From contig JAXBDG010000005.1 in assembly GCA_036320915.1 (NCBI GenBank), positions 1,860,001 to 1,924,000 of the forward strand: a stretch of 64,000 bases of DNA, written 5' to 3'. The DNA comes from Linnemannia elongata (taxonomy: Eukaryota > Mortierellomycota > Mortierellomycetes > Mortierellales > Mortierellaceae). The first letter of the stretch is position 1. Each line of letters begins with the position of its first letter. A model generated the notes under the pieces. The model was not told where the DNA came from, searched no databases, and saw only the letters and a program-made list of their open reading frames with translations. A program made the translations under genes and the position numbers. This document shows, piece by piece, positions 48,536 through 57,770 of the stretch.

Positions 48536-50314
48536 TTAAGAACTTGTTGGCTCGGATCCAGCCGAAGCCAAAGGGGAGGAGGAGGAGGTGGTGGTCGCTG
48601 TAGCAGCAGTCGTAGGCGAGACAGGCGACTGACCCCTTTCTTCCAAAGAGGTCTTGGCCGACACGACTTCCTCCCGAGACAATGATCTCGACAAGATCTC
48701 ACCTCTCTCGACCTTGGGGGTGGTGATGGGGGTCGTAAATGCCGAAGCAGACGCAGAATGGATCGATCCAGCATCGCTGCCCTCGCCACGGGGTGGTGGT
48801 GTACCCTCTGGCCACTGCCCCTGTCCTCCCGATCCCATGTTTCCAATCGACTGAGCCGTCGTGCCAAGTTCCGACAGCATGATGGGCAAGACTCCTGAGC
48901 GGGCATAAAACATCTGTAGTCGAAGACGCAAACTCTCCGAGTAAAGATCTTCAATGGAGCGGCTCGCGTACAGCCCTGCGCGGATGTTGCGGATAAAGAT
49001 ATAAAACTCGCAGACGGCGACGAGACGGTCACGACAGAACCGATCGATGAACGACCACTCATCCAATGACGCAATGCGGTACCGATGGCTCAGAGGACCT
49101 GACCGACCGCATGTCTGACATCCACCCTTTGGGGCTTGATACATTGCATACTGATTCTGAAGACGCTCCCAGAGGACGCTCTTGTTGGACATGGAGTTGC
49201 GCGCTGGCGAAGGGGGTTGCTGTGCTGCCAAGACCATTCGCTCGTACTCCTTGACCTGCTCTGCCGTGGCCTCCTCGATGTAGCAGGTGTTTGAGCAAAT
49301 ACCTTCTGTCAGTTTTTTCGCCGAGATCCTAGGAGTGTTTCCGAATCTTAAGCAAGGCTCGACATCCTCATCCTGACAATGGCGCATGAATGTGAGGCTG
49401 TGGATCTTGTTGAGGCGGACAGATGAACTCTGAGTGACAAACTCCCTAAATTCCTGCAAGAGCTGGCCGTCAATGGCTATGGCGGTCTCGGGCTCGGGCT
49501 CCTCTGTGAGCGCTTCTGGCACCGAGATTCTGTTGTGGTTGTTGATTCCAAAGAGTTGGGCGAGGTCGACACTGCCGCGGTCAGAGTGGTTGGTGGACGA
49601 GCGCTTGCTCTGTGGCTGGGACTCCATCATGGCCTCCATCTTTGACTTGAGTTCCTTGAGTTGCGAAGTCTCTGCTGCAAGGCGTTCTTGGGCGTCTTTG
49701 AGTTCGAGTTCGAGATGTTTCCGTGTCAATTCGAGTTGGTGACGGGCTCTAGCCTCTGTCGCGACCATCCCGTTGGCCTCCTCGAACAGCGTCCGACTCA
49801 ACTCCTCCAGCTCACCCTCGACCGTCTCCTTGGCGTGTTGCAGCTCGGCGACCTTTTCAATCTCATCTACGTACTTGTCGTTCAGGATCGAGAGATCCTT
49901 TTGTACACTCTCGTAGTCGTCCGACTTTGCCTGCAGACTGTCCTCGAGATCCTCGATTTTCTTGCGCAATACCTCGACGTCGACTGTAGCTGTCAGGGCT
50001 CGTTTCTTTTCCTCGGCGAGTCGGGTTTGCGCCTGCTCCATCTCCTCGACCAGGCGGGTGTGTTCCTTGTGTGCGTCATCAAGCGAAGGAATTATACGTT
50101 CGCAGATTCCGCAGGTACGAGAGCTTGAATCGGCCAGGACCTTGTAGCAGGGACACTTTGTATCCTCCTGGTGTGCTGTGTCGCTGTTGTGAAGATGAGT
50201 TTCTGCTGCTGTTGCTGCAATGGTGTCCGGCTTTGCGTCAGCTGGTTCGGTGTCTGCGGGGGGATGTGCTGGTCCGTCTGTAGTAGTTGTAGGTTCAGTT
50301 ACTGGTAGTTCCAT
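48536..50314 (-). CDS. SEC2: Sec2/Rabin8-type Rab guanine-nucleotide exchange factor
   Basis: Activates the exocytic Rab (Sec4/Rab8) on post-Golgi vesicles. Single exon, 592 aa. Order: a disordered acidic N-terminus; a Cys-rich patch with CPCYKVL and CGIC at about 53-71; a long coiled coil from about 78 to 235 containing the Sec2 exchange core ELEELSRTLFEEANGMVA (about 166-184); a Ser-rich linker; then the Rabin8-like C-terminal domain with SNTCYIEEA, GGCQTCGRSG and RDRLVAVCEFYIFIRNIRAG. The tail is Ser/Thr-rich and disordered. Yeast Sec2 lacks such a clear C-terminal domain, so the protein looks more like animal RAB3IP. Lack of introns is unusual for this window. The frame is open some way upstream, but 50314 is the first Met. 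Confidence 0.92.
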   Translation of the reverse strand: MELPVTEPTTTTDGPAHPPADTEPADAKPDTIAATAAETHLHNSDTAHQEDTKCPCYKVLADSSSRTCGICERIIPSLDDAHKEHTRLVEEMEQAQTRLAEEKKRALTATVDVEVLRKKIEDLEDSLQAKSDDYESVQKDLSILNDKYVDEIEKVAELQHAKETVEGELEELSRTLFEEANGMVATEARARHQLELTRKHLELELKDAQERLAAETSQLKELKSKMEAMMESQPQSKRSSTNHSDRGSVDLAQLFGINNHNRISVPEALTEEPEPETAIAIDGQLLQEFREFVTQSSSVRLNKIHSLTFMRHCQDEDVEPCLRFGNTPRISAKKLTEGICSNTCYIEEATAEQVKEYERMVLAAQQPPSPARNSMSNKSVLWERLQNQYAMYQAPKGGCQTCGRSGPLSHRYRIASLDEWSFIDRFCRDRLVAVCEFYIFIRNIRAGLYASRSIEDLYSESLRLRLQMFYARSGVLPIMLSELGTTAQSIGNMGSGGQGQWPEGTPPPRGEGSDAGSIHSASASAFTTPITTPKVERGEILSRSLSREEVVSAKTSLEERGQSPVSPTTAATATTTSSSSPLASAGSEPTSS

Positions 50315-50698
50315 GATGAGTGGTGGTGGTAGTGTAATAATAGTGACGGTAGCAGTTATAACGTCGTTGTCGTTTTTATTTTGTTGAGGGAGGAGCAGGT
50401 GGTGGAAGGAAAAGGAAGAAGGTGAAAGAAGAAGAATGAAAAAATGGGGAAAGGAAGAGAAGTTGGAGGAAATAAATAAAAAAAAAAAAAAAAAAAAAAA
50501 AAAAGTCAGGCTGGTGTGTCAGTCGGTGTGTGTCTGAATGCGTGTATGTGTATTTGTGTGAGTGTGAGTGTAGATGAATGAGTGAACATATGCCCGTTAT
50601 CCTAATCAACCATGGACCACCATACACTGTTCCCTCAACAAACCAACCCAGCCAATCCAATCCAAAGAAAAAAGGGGGAGGGGCTGAGGGCCATGCAA
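50315..50698. other. SEC2 leader region
   Basis: 384 bp upstream of the SEC2 ATG, with an A27 run at 50478-50504 (T27 on the SEC2 strand) and GT/TG-rich DNA at 50510-50580. No gene seen. Confidence 0.6.
50478..50504. repeat. A27 homopolymer
   Basis: A run of 27 A in the SEC2 leader. Confidence 0.95.
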
Positions 50699-51357
50699 TC
50701 ATTCAGGTATTGAGCTGGACTGGACTGAAGAACCATTGACAGCCCACTCTGAAAAGAAAAAGAAAAAAAAAGGCTATTTTAGAAGCACAACCAAGGGAGG
50801 AATGACCTTCCTTGCTCCTCTCTTTATGTCTTCTGTACAAGTTGCTGTCCTTACTCCACCATACCATGCCCTCTCCACCCCCTTTGTGTCCCCAGCATCT
50901 GTCTAGTCACTTTTGAACCCCCTGAGCAATCGAGACTCTGTCCCCGGCTGCCCCAAAAGAAACCTTGTAAACCCTGTTGACCTCGCCAGATCAGAATCGT
51001 ACCATTCACTTCCCGCCACCACCACAGCCAGCCAGCTTGCCAGCCAGCCACTTTTTTTTCTGGCTTTTTTTGTCTTGGTTTTCCTAGTCCCATTCCAGTG
51101 CTAAGCCCATACCAACCATATAAAAAAAGAAACTCACCTGCAAGTCGGTTCGCCTTAGCCACTGCCACTCCATCACTTTCCCGTTCCGCGAATACAGTAG
51201 TAGTAGTAGAAGTAGCAGCGGCAGTTCGTTTCGGAGGTTGGTCTCGCACCGTCTCGATGATGCTATGGATTCGGGAGTAGATGTGAGAAATGTCGCTTGG
51301 AGATGCACCTTGACTGGGAGGAACAGTCGAGGCCGTTGCTGGCTGGACCTCAGTCAT
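50699..51357 (-). CDS. Candidate 89-aa protein, two exons
   Basis: Model: exon 1 51357-51138, exon 2 50748-50699. Exon 1 starts MTEVQPATAS, carries ISHIYSRIHSIIETVRDQPP, a Thr-rich patch, and ends VAVAKANRLA at a consensus donor GTGAGT. A strong acceptor (long T/C tract then CAG) at 50749 joins in phase to EWAVNGSSVQSSSIPE and a stop. I recognise no family. Two amphipathic-looking helices are possible. The read-through frame past the donor is Trp/Gly-rich and not protein-like, which favours splicing. The intron is 389 nt. Alternatives are a leader exon of SEC2 or no gene at all. Confidence 0.4.
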
Positions 51358-51532
51358 ATTAAAGAGGTTTTTATGTGGGTATCTTAGTGTAGGGTTAGAT
51401 GGAAAAGAAAAGGTAAAAGAAAAAGATGGAAAACAACAGGTGATGAAAGGAGGAGGGTTGACGATGAAGAATAAAAAGGAAGAGAAAGAAGGTTGCCTAA
51501 CTTGTCATTTCATTGCAGCCATTGGCAGACAG

Positions 51533-51573
<41 letters not shown>

Positions 51574-51793
51574 TGAGCACGCGTTGGTCTTCACGGAGGT
51601 CAGCCAGCAAACAACCGGCAAGTCAGTTACAGAGCCCAAGAAAGAGATGAAAAAAAAGAGATGAAGCCTATTTCAATTGATTAGGATCCGATACAAGCTG
51701 TTTATTCTCGGCACGGTGTTTATCTTTGCTGGAATTTTGGTGAGTTGCATTTGGCTAATGTTTCCTCCGAATAGCAATTCGAACTTGCTCTCC
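51358..51793. other. Intergenic region with A35
   Basis: 436 bp with a run of 35 A at 51537-51571. It contains the upstream region of the 89-aa candidate and the 3' flank of GRASP. No gene seen. Confidence 0.6.
51537..51571. repeat. A35 homopolymer
   Basis: A run of 35 A between the GRASP gene and the 89-aa candidate. No retroposon body is attached to it. Confidence 0.95.
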
Positions 51794-53642
51794 TTATCTG
51801 AAGGGTGCAGAGTTCATTCCGAGCGTGCTGCTAAAGTCCTGTGTGCTTCCTGGACCAAAAGGGATCTCACCCGCATTGACATCGACCGCCTTTTGTGGTG
51901 CTTTTGTTGGTGACATTGGGTGCTGTGCCGTCACTGTTGTAGCTGTTGATTGATTTTCTTCAGTTCCTGTCAGCGATGGGTGAGGCGTATGGATATCGTG
52001 GTCGTGATGAAGAGAAATACCCTGCTGGAATTTGTTCATGAAGTTCGGTGGAAGAGCAGAAGATTCCTTGTGTGCAGCCTGGCCTCGACCACCCCGTGGT
52101 ACAAATTCATCTTCAGACTCGGGCTCGTCCTCTGCATCCGGTCGCTCTCCTCGTCCAAATCGGAACGGTGGGAGATCCTGCTCCTGTATTTCCTCTGATT
52201 CGGCCTTCTTGGAGGCATTTTGTAGTGCGCCCTCCAAAATAGTGCTTGGGTTCAACCACGAGGGCGACTGAGGTGGTCGTGGTGTAGGAGCGACAATGTC
52301 TGGCTGTTCACCGGGTAGAAATGATGCTGGCAGAGTATGTCGGATAGCTGAAGGGTCAGCGACCATTTCGTGTGATGGTGGGTACGGTAATGACGGTGTC
52401 TTCCTGGGTGATCCGTTCGATCCACGATGTTGCATAGATCCTTGTCTTGGAAGTCGATGCAAGTATCTATCAATGATAATAATGAGAATAGTCAGGTCAA
52501 TGCGCGTCGTGTACTTCATGGAGGCTCGTTTCCTTTGCTGCAGGTTATTGCTGCCTACCCGTAGCCGACATCGCACCCCAACAGCCCTTCACCGCCCCAT
52601 TCTTCATTTGGTATGATGACAATCTAGAGGAAGAAGAACATAAGAGTTAGTCCTGGTAAGTCACCTTGGTCGTAGTCGATTTGTCTTGGTCACTGAGCGT
52701 GAGAAAAATGTAACGAGCATGAGACTTGCCTCTCTGACATGGTCTGTCTCTGAATTATACACATGAAGTCGCAGGGGTTCGCCAATGTTGTCCTCCACAA
52801 GGTCATATAGGTCGCCTTCTCCGCGCATGATTCCATATGGTGTTCCAATGACATAGTCGGAATGTGCGCACAAGCCTGCCTTCTCTGCCGGTGATCCCTG
52901 AGCTACATCCTATACAGTTGAAAACCAATGGCCAAATGGTTATTTGGTGGATGAGTTCTCTGCCTTTTGACTTGCGTCGATTTCGATTGGGAAATTTGTC
53001 CTCTATAATTACCAGGATGTGCCAAACAACGTCGTTGACAGCGTCAAACATGCAGAAGCGAATACTGCATCCAATAAGTCCGCCCTTCCCATCTCCCCAT
53101 TTCCGTGTGGGGATCATTTCCACCCCTATCGTGGATAAAAGGTAGATATTTGGGTTTTCATTAGTAATGTTGTCCCTCTAGGTCATTGTGGCAGTTTTCC
53201 TCGGGGATGATGGTAATTGTTGAATGTGAAAGCATACTTCTGCCAGCCTGTTCCCGCGTGGAATAAATGTCGAGCATCAAAGGCTTGTCTTCGTGTGCAA
53301 GCATCTGGTCCTGAAGATATGTCGACTCAGAGTTCAACCGTACGCCGTTGACTGCAGTGATATAATCAAAGAATGGTCGAATCCCAGCCCTGTATGCAGG
53401 TGAGTCATCCTTGACCTACAGCGGGAGCAACAAGATAAAGGGTAACAGTGTCAGAGGAATGAATGTGTGAGAGTGGGGTGCTGAGTGGATGGATGAGTGA
53501 ACGTCGGTTCCTTTATGCACGTGTGTGCATGATGATGTGCGTTGGTGTGTGTGATGGGTTTGTAGAAGACGGTCAATTTTACCCTGAGGACATGGTATCC
53601 GAGACGGTGCCTTCCTTCCTCGCCTGAAGCGGTGTTTCCCAT
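51794..53642 (-). CDS. GRH1: GRASP55/65 (Grh1) Golgi reassembly stacking protein
   Basis: Peripheral Golgi/ER-exit-site protein involved in secretion, including unconventional secretion. Six exons: 53642-53583, 53415-53238, 53125-53013, 52909-52730, 52623-52559, 52466-51794; 422 aa. MGNTASGEEG fits N-myristoylation. Two PDZ-like modules follow: PDZ1 has HVLRVKDDSPAYRAGI and WGDGKGGLIGCSIRFC; PDZ2 has DVAQGSPAEKAGL, SDYVIGTP and IIPNEEWGGEGLLGCDVGYG. The rest is a Pro/Ser-rich disordered tail, the usual regulatory region. Intron 4 (52624-52729) uses a GC donor, AGAG followed by GCAAGT, a consensus for GC-AG introns. The gene is divergent from the TMEM97-like gene. Confidence 0.95.
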
Positions 53643-53714
53643 TCCTGGTGATGGTGGTGGTGTCTGTTGTGTGTGAGTTGGTGGATGGTCTGTCGCGTCG
53701 TGTGGGTTGCGTTC

Positions 53715-53747
<33 letters not shown>

Positions 53748-54027
53748 GTGGAGCAGCTGAAGGAAAAAAAAAAAAAAAAAAAAAAAAGAAACGCCGTCCT
53801 CTCCCTCGCAGCCTTTGCGATCAACTCAGATCAATGGGCAAAGTGGCCTGATATCTTTTGTGATCAACCAACGACAAATGGATGCCTACATCATCCAACG
53901 GTTGAGATCATCTTCCTTTTCTTTTCTTCCTTTTCTCTTTCATCCACACTCATCACCTTTCCAAGACAACGCTCTTGTTGCCCTTATACTCTCCCTACAC
54001 TCAATTGATATCGCAACAAAACATACA
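53643..54027. promoter_or_regulatory. Divergent promoter, GRH1 and TMEM97-like genes
   Basis: 385 bp between opposite start codons, with A29 at 53715-53743 and A24 at 53764-53787, 20 bp apart. Poly(dA:dT) tracts keep nucleosomes off fungal promoters, so they may serve both genes. Confidence 0.5.
53715..53787. repeat. Paired A29 and A24 tracts
   Basis: Two long A runs separated by 20 bp in the shared promoter. Confidence 0.95.
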
Positions 54028-54693
54028 ATGGCAAAAGCAACAGGATCGACTCGCGTACCTTTGTCGGCCAGACCCAAGGACATGGCCATGTTTATCTACT
54101 TTATTTCACACATCCCAGCTACCATGTTCATGGACCTCGTCCCCATCTACCCCACCTTCCTTGCACCCATCATCGAACCCCTTCTTAAGTTTCAAGGTAA
54201 TTGAGGACAATGATGTTCACCTAAAGGACCGACCTAGCTCTTGCTCTTCCTACGACACTCAATTGTCTTGGACAAGTATTAACAAATGTTCTTCGTTACT
54301 TCAAACCTGATAGATTTCTATGTCGAGACATTCAGAGACCCCTTCATGGGCGACAGATCCTTGATCTGGTTCAACACCTTCCTTCACTGCGAAGCACTTC
54401 TCCAACTGCCCTTCTTCTTCTTTGCAGCCTATTCGCTTTACCACAACAAACGTTCAATCGCCCTCTGGCTCTGTGTTTACTCGGCCCATGTCATCACCAC
54501 CGTTCTCCCCATCCTCAGCACCCTCAACTTGACCAAGGACGAGAACTTCCCTTTTGCGATCAGTGAAAGCCAAAAGTTGTTTTTAAACTGCCTCTACACG
54601 CCTTGGGTTCTTTTCCCACTCTGGATGTTGGTCGAGTCCTTCCAGCGCGTGCGCACCTTTGAGGCTCAGGGTGCTTCCAAGAAGAAGAACTAA
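54028..54693 (+). CDS. TMEM97/EXPERA-domain membrane protein
   Basis: Two exons: 54028-54196 and 54314-54693; 182 aa. Four hydrophobic segments in the EXPERA layout. The first (MAMFIYFISHIPATMFMDLV) is followed by DFYVETFRDPFMG, then FNTFLHCEALLQLPFFFFA, with the family acidic residues in MDL and HCEALLQ, and the final LNCLYTPWVLFPLWMLVES. The C-terminus ends in KKKN, which fits an ER-retrieval dilysine-type signal (KKxx: KKKN). Human TMEM97 is the sigma-2 receptor, an ER sterol-handling protein that binds NPC1; EXPERA proteins include sterol isomerases. Whether this protein is enzyme or receptor is not shown here. Intron 117 nt. Confidence 0.9.
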
Positions 54694-55413
54694 ATAGTAG
54701 ATGTGCAATAAGTTTGTAGGAGGTGGCGAGAGTGTAGTGTAGATAGAAAACAAAGCGAAGGCGGAATAATTGGTCGAATACCAACCCCCCCTCGATAAAG
54801 AAGACAGTGACCAAACCAAACAACACCTTGTGTCCCATGAACCATTCCCCTATTTTTTCTTGCGTCTCTTTTTATTTCGCGCACTGGTCTTTTTTTTCGC
54901 TTCACTCCGATCCACACAACAGTCGCACCAATCCTATTTCCTTCACACTTGCCCTGTTCGCCGCACGTACAACCCAAACTACAATTGTGTTTGCCCCTCC
55001 CTCTTTCCCTCCCTCCTTCCTTCCCTGTACCATTGTCCACTGCCCTTTGCCGTTGCTTATCCCTCTCTATCTCTTTCCCTTTCACTCATTCTTGCATGAT
55101 TTCCCTTACTGCAGCATTCATTTTCCCTATCTACCATTCCCTCTTATGAAGTTTGCTTTCGGAAAATCGGAAAACGCCTAAATGCTGAGTCTCCCTTCTC
55201 TTTCTTCTTTTCTTCACCCTCTCTCTTCTTCCCCAACAATTCAGAAAACAAACAAATAACGCCTCCGCCTCTTCTCTTCTCCTCTTCTTCTCTTTCTTCT
55301 TTCTTCTTCATTCTCAACCCTCACTCGATACCCCCTCCTCCCTCACTCCTCTCACTCCTCTCACACTCTCAATATTCAAGATCAAGAATTAAACTATACA
55401 CAAAAAAAAAAAA
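54694..55413. other. Pyrimidine-rich intergenic region
   Basis: 720 bp. From about 54880 the + strand is C/T-dominated, with TCTTCT-type runs to 55370 just before the ATG at 55414. No supportable gene. Confidence 0.6.
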
Positions 55414-56172
55414 ATGGCAACAGTTCACAACCACATCGACTCCTCCTCAGTCACTGGAGGACCCTGGCTCACAACCTACTCCCGAGCCCTCAGCTCCATC
55501 TACGGAACCGACGAAGACCACTGCTGGGACTACCTCCTCTCCTCCTCCATTGACTCTCGAGCCAACACCCCTTCAAACACAAACGCTACCTCCACCCCTT
55601 CCAACAACAACACCAACAGTTTGTACTACAACAACAACAACAATGCTCAAGACATGGCCTCAACACTAGCACCTTTGAGTCCTGCAACTCTTTCCCACGC
55701 ACTGTGCAAGTTTGGATTCGACTGCATCGATTACTTTACCGCCACAGCGCTCGACGACGACAACGACGATGATACCAAGCCACCTACCCCAACACCTTCT
55801 CCCGCTGCCTCTGCATACCCACCCGTCTACACTAGTCCCATGCTGGACGAATTGACCGATTCGGACTGGAGGACCGGTCTGGCCGCCGCTGTGTGTGGGA
55901 AGCGTACCGCGGCGCTTGAACGGAAACGTGTCCTGTCAAGAACGATGAGCCAAGACGAGTTTTTTTCCTCGTCCTCTGAGAATGGGATGGATATGTCCCC
56001 ACTTGCCCCACTTACTGCTGCCAATATCGCTACCGTCACCGCCGTCGTCGAGTCAAATAACAGCACCACGAATGATGAAGAAGTGAACCCCACAGATCGC
56101 CCTCGGAAGCGCGATCCTTGGTTCGAAGCGTTAGATCGTCTTGCTCGTTGGGATGAAGTCGCCTACCGCTAA
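55414..56172 (+). CDS. Uncharacterised Asn/Ser/Thr-rich protein
   Basis: Single exon, 252 aa, no family recognised. The start lies directly after an A12 run, typical of an efficient fungal leader. Residues 10-45 contain GPWLTTYSRALSSIYG and HCWDYLLSSS; about 50-80 are Asn/Thr-rich with short poly-Asn; a core at about 85-115 reads LSHALCKFGFDCIDYFTATA, then an Asp-rich and Pro/Ser stretch. The C-terminal tail RPRKRDPWFEALDRLARWDE is basic then amphipathic. Codon use favours C at third positions in the first part. The mix of disordered stretches with short ordered motifs suggests a regulatory protein, but nothing specific can be claimed. Confidence 0.6.
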   Translation: MATVHNHIDSSSVTGGPWLTTYSRALSSIYGTDEDHCWDYLLSSSIDSRANTPSNTNATSTPSNNNTNSLYYNNNNNAQDMASTLAPLSPATLSHALCKFGFDCIDYFTATALDDDNDDDTKPPTPTPSPAASAYPPVYTSPMLDELTDSDWRTGLAAAVCGKRTAALERKRVLSRTMSQDEFFSSSSENGMDMSPLAPLTAANIATVTAVVESNNSTTNDEEVNPTDRPRKRDPWFEALDRLARWDEVAYR

Positions 56173-56663
56173 AGAGCTCTTACCTTTTTTCTTCTCTTAT
56201 CCTCCCATTCCTTCATTCGTACATAAGCATTATCCGTTTTTCTCTTGCGGTCGTTATTTTAGTTCCTTTACTCGTCATTAAGCATTGTCCTTCCATCCCA
56301 CCCACACCATCCCCATAAAAAAAAAAGTTCCTCTCAAAAAAATAAAAAATAAAAAATAAAAAATAAGTTAGCATTGGAACAAACTACAGCAACGCAACGA
56401 CACGTACTTTTTTGTTTTTTTCCCTGTTCGTCACCCCTTTAGTTTCTGGTCCAATGGCAAAATGGCAAGAAGGTTTGCAACCCCACACTTTTTTATTTTA
56501 TTTTTTTTTCTCACTTGCTTCTGAGTGTTCTGTTTCTTGCGTCCGTGTGACTTTTTCTTGGTGCTTGGCCCAACGGTGTTCTAAACCCAAACAAATAGGT
56601 CTTTCGCCACAAAGCAAACAAAACAAAACGAGTGGGGAAAAAAAAAAAAGAAACCACTCTTTC
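56173..56663. other. Convergent intergenic region
   Basis: 491 bp of 3' flank for the Asn-rich gene (+) and the karyopherin (-), with an AAAAAT-type array at about 56335-56366. No gene seen. Confidence 0.6.
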
Positions 56664-57737
56664 TTAGATCGCTGACCCAAACACAGAACCATCCAGCTGT
56701 CGACATTTGTTCGAGAACTGGTGCACCTCCTCCTTGAACCTCTTCGGGCTTCGAGTTCTAAGATACATAGATAGATAATAAGGATCGAGGAGCACGATAG
56801 TGGAGCAGTGATGGGTTAGTTACCTATCAATGAAAATTGCTATCGTCTCTCCTACATTTTACGCGATATGCGTGGTGTTTTTTTGCTTTCTTTTTTGCAT
56901 TGCGTTTTCTTTGGAAGAGGTCCTCTTCTATCCCCCCCCCCCTCTTCCCCTAACTGCACTCGTCTCTTCAACTTCAAGGCAAAAAGGACTTACTGCAAGA
57001 TACCATTGATGAACTTTTGTTTTGAAGCTTGGTCCGCGTGGACAGACGGGAATCCAGGCTATCCTCGCAAAAAGAAAAAAAGGGAGCTCATTAGTCTGGC
57101 ATACAAATAACCCCTATGAGTATGAGACCCCCTCACCAAATAATGCCCGATATAACACACGAAAAAGAGAAAACATACCTCAGCGAGCAAGGCCTGAATC
57201 CAGCTCCGGCACTCTTGGGGATACTTTCCAATGAAGGGGTAAAGCGAGTCATTCAACTGCGGCACCATGCTTCGAGGAACGTGGCCACCAACACCCTTTT
57301 CAGCGCATTTTACAGACAAAAAAACATGTTGTGTCAGTTTACGTTACACTCAAAAGATGGAGATAAGGGACAAAGAAAGAGGGACTTACAATCAAGATAC
57401 CGCGCATCATCTGGGGCCCGAGTCTGGCCATGAGTCCATCGACTCGCTGCTTCAACACGGGGAACTCAAAGCTCTGGTTCACAAACTCGATCTATGATAT
57501 ACATTTGATCCTCGCATTAGTCAACACAAAGCACAATGCAACAAAAAGCATCATGCAAACAAACAAAAGGCATGAGAAGCAAAAAAAAACTTCAGAGAGA
57601 CGACATACCAAGAACAGAAGTGTAGCTTTCAAGGCGAGGCGCTCTTGGAGGCCCAATCCAGCAATGGCAAAGCTCATTAGGTTCTCAGTTTGCTCGGGTG
57701 GGACGCTATAGAACGCGAGTGGTGCATGGCGTACAAA

Positions 57738-57770
<33 letters not shown>

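Noticed and set aside
48295..49074. 259-aa Arg/Ser/Pro-rich minus-strand frame
   Set aside because: It overlaps the SEC2 C-terminus in another frame and has the composition of a shadow frame.
51537..51571. A35 as the tail of a retroposed element
   Set aside because: No SINE or LINE body, promoter box or target-site duplication is seen next to it; similar A runs occur in introns and promoters throughout.
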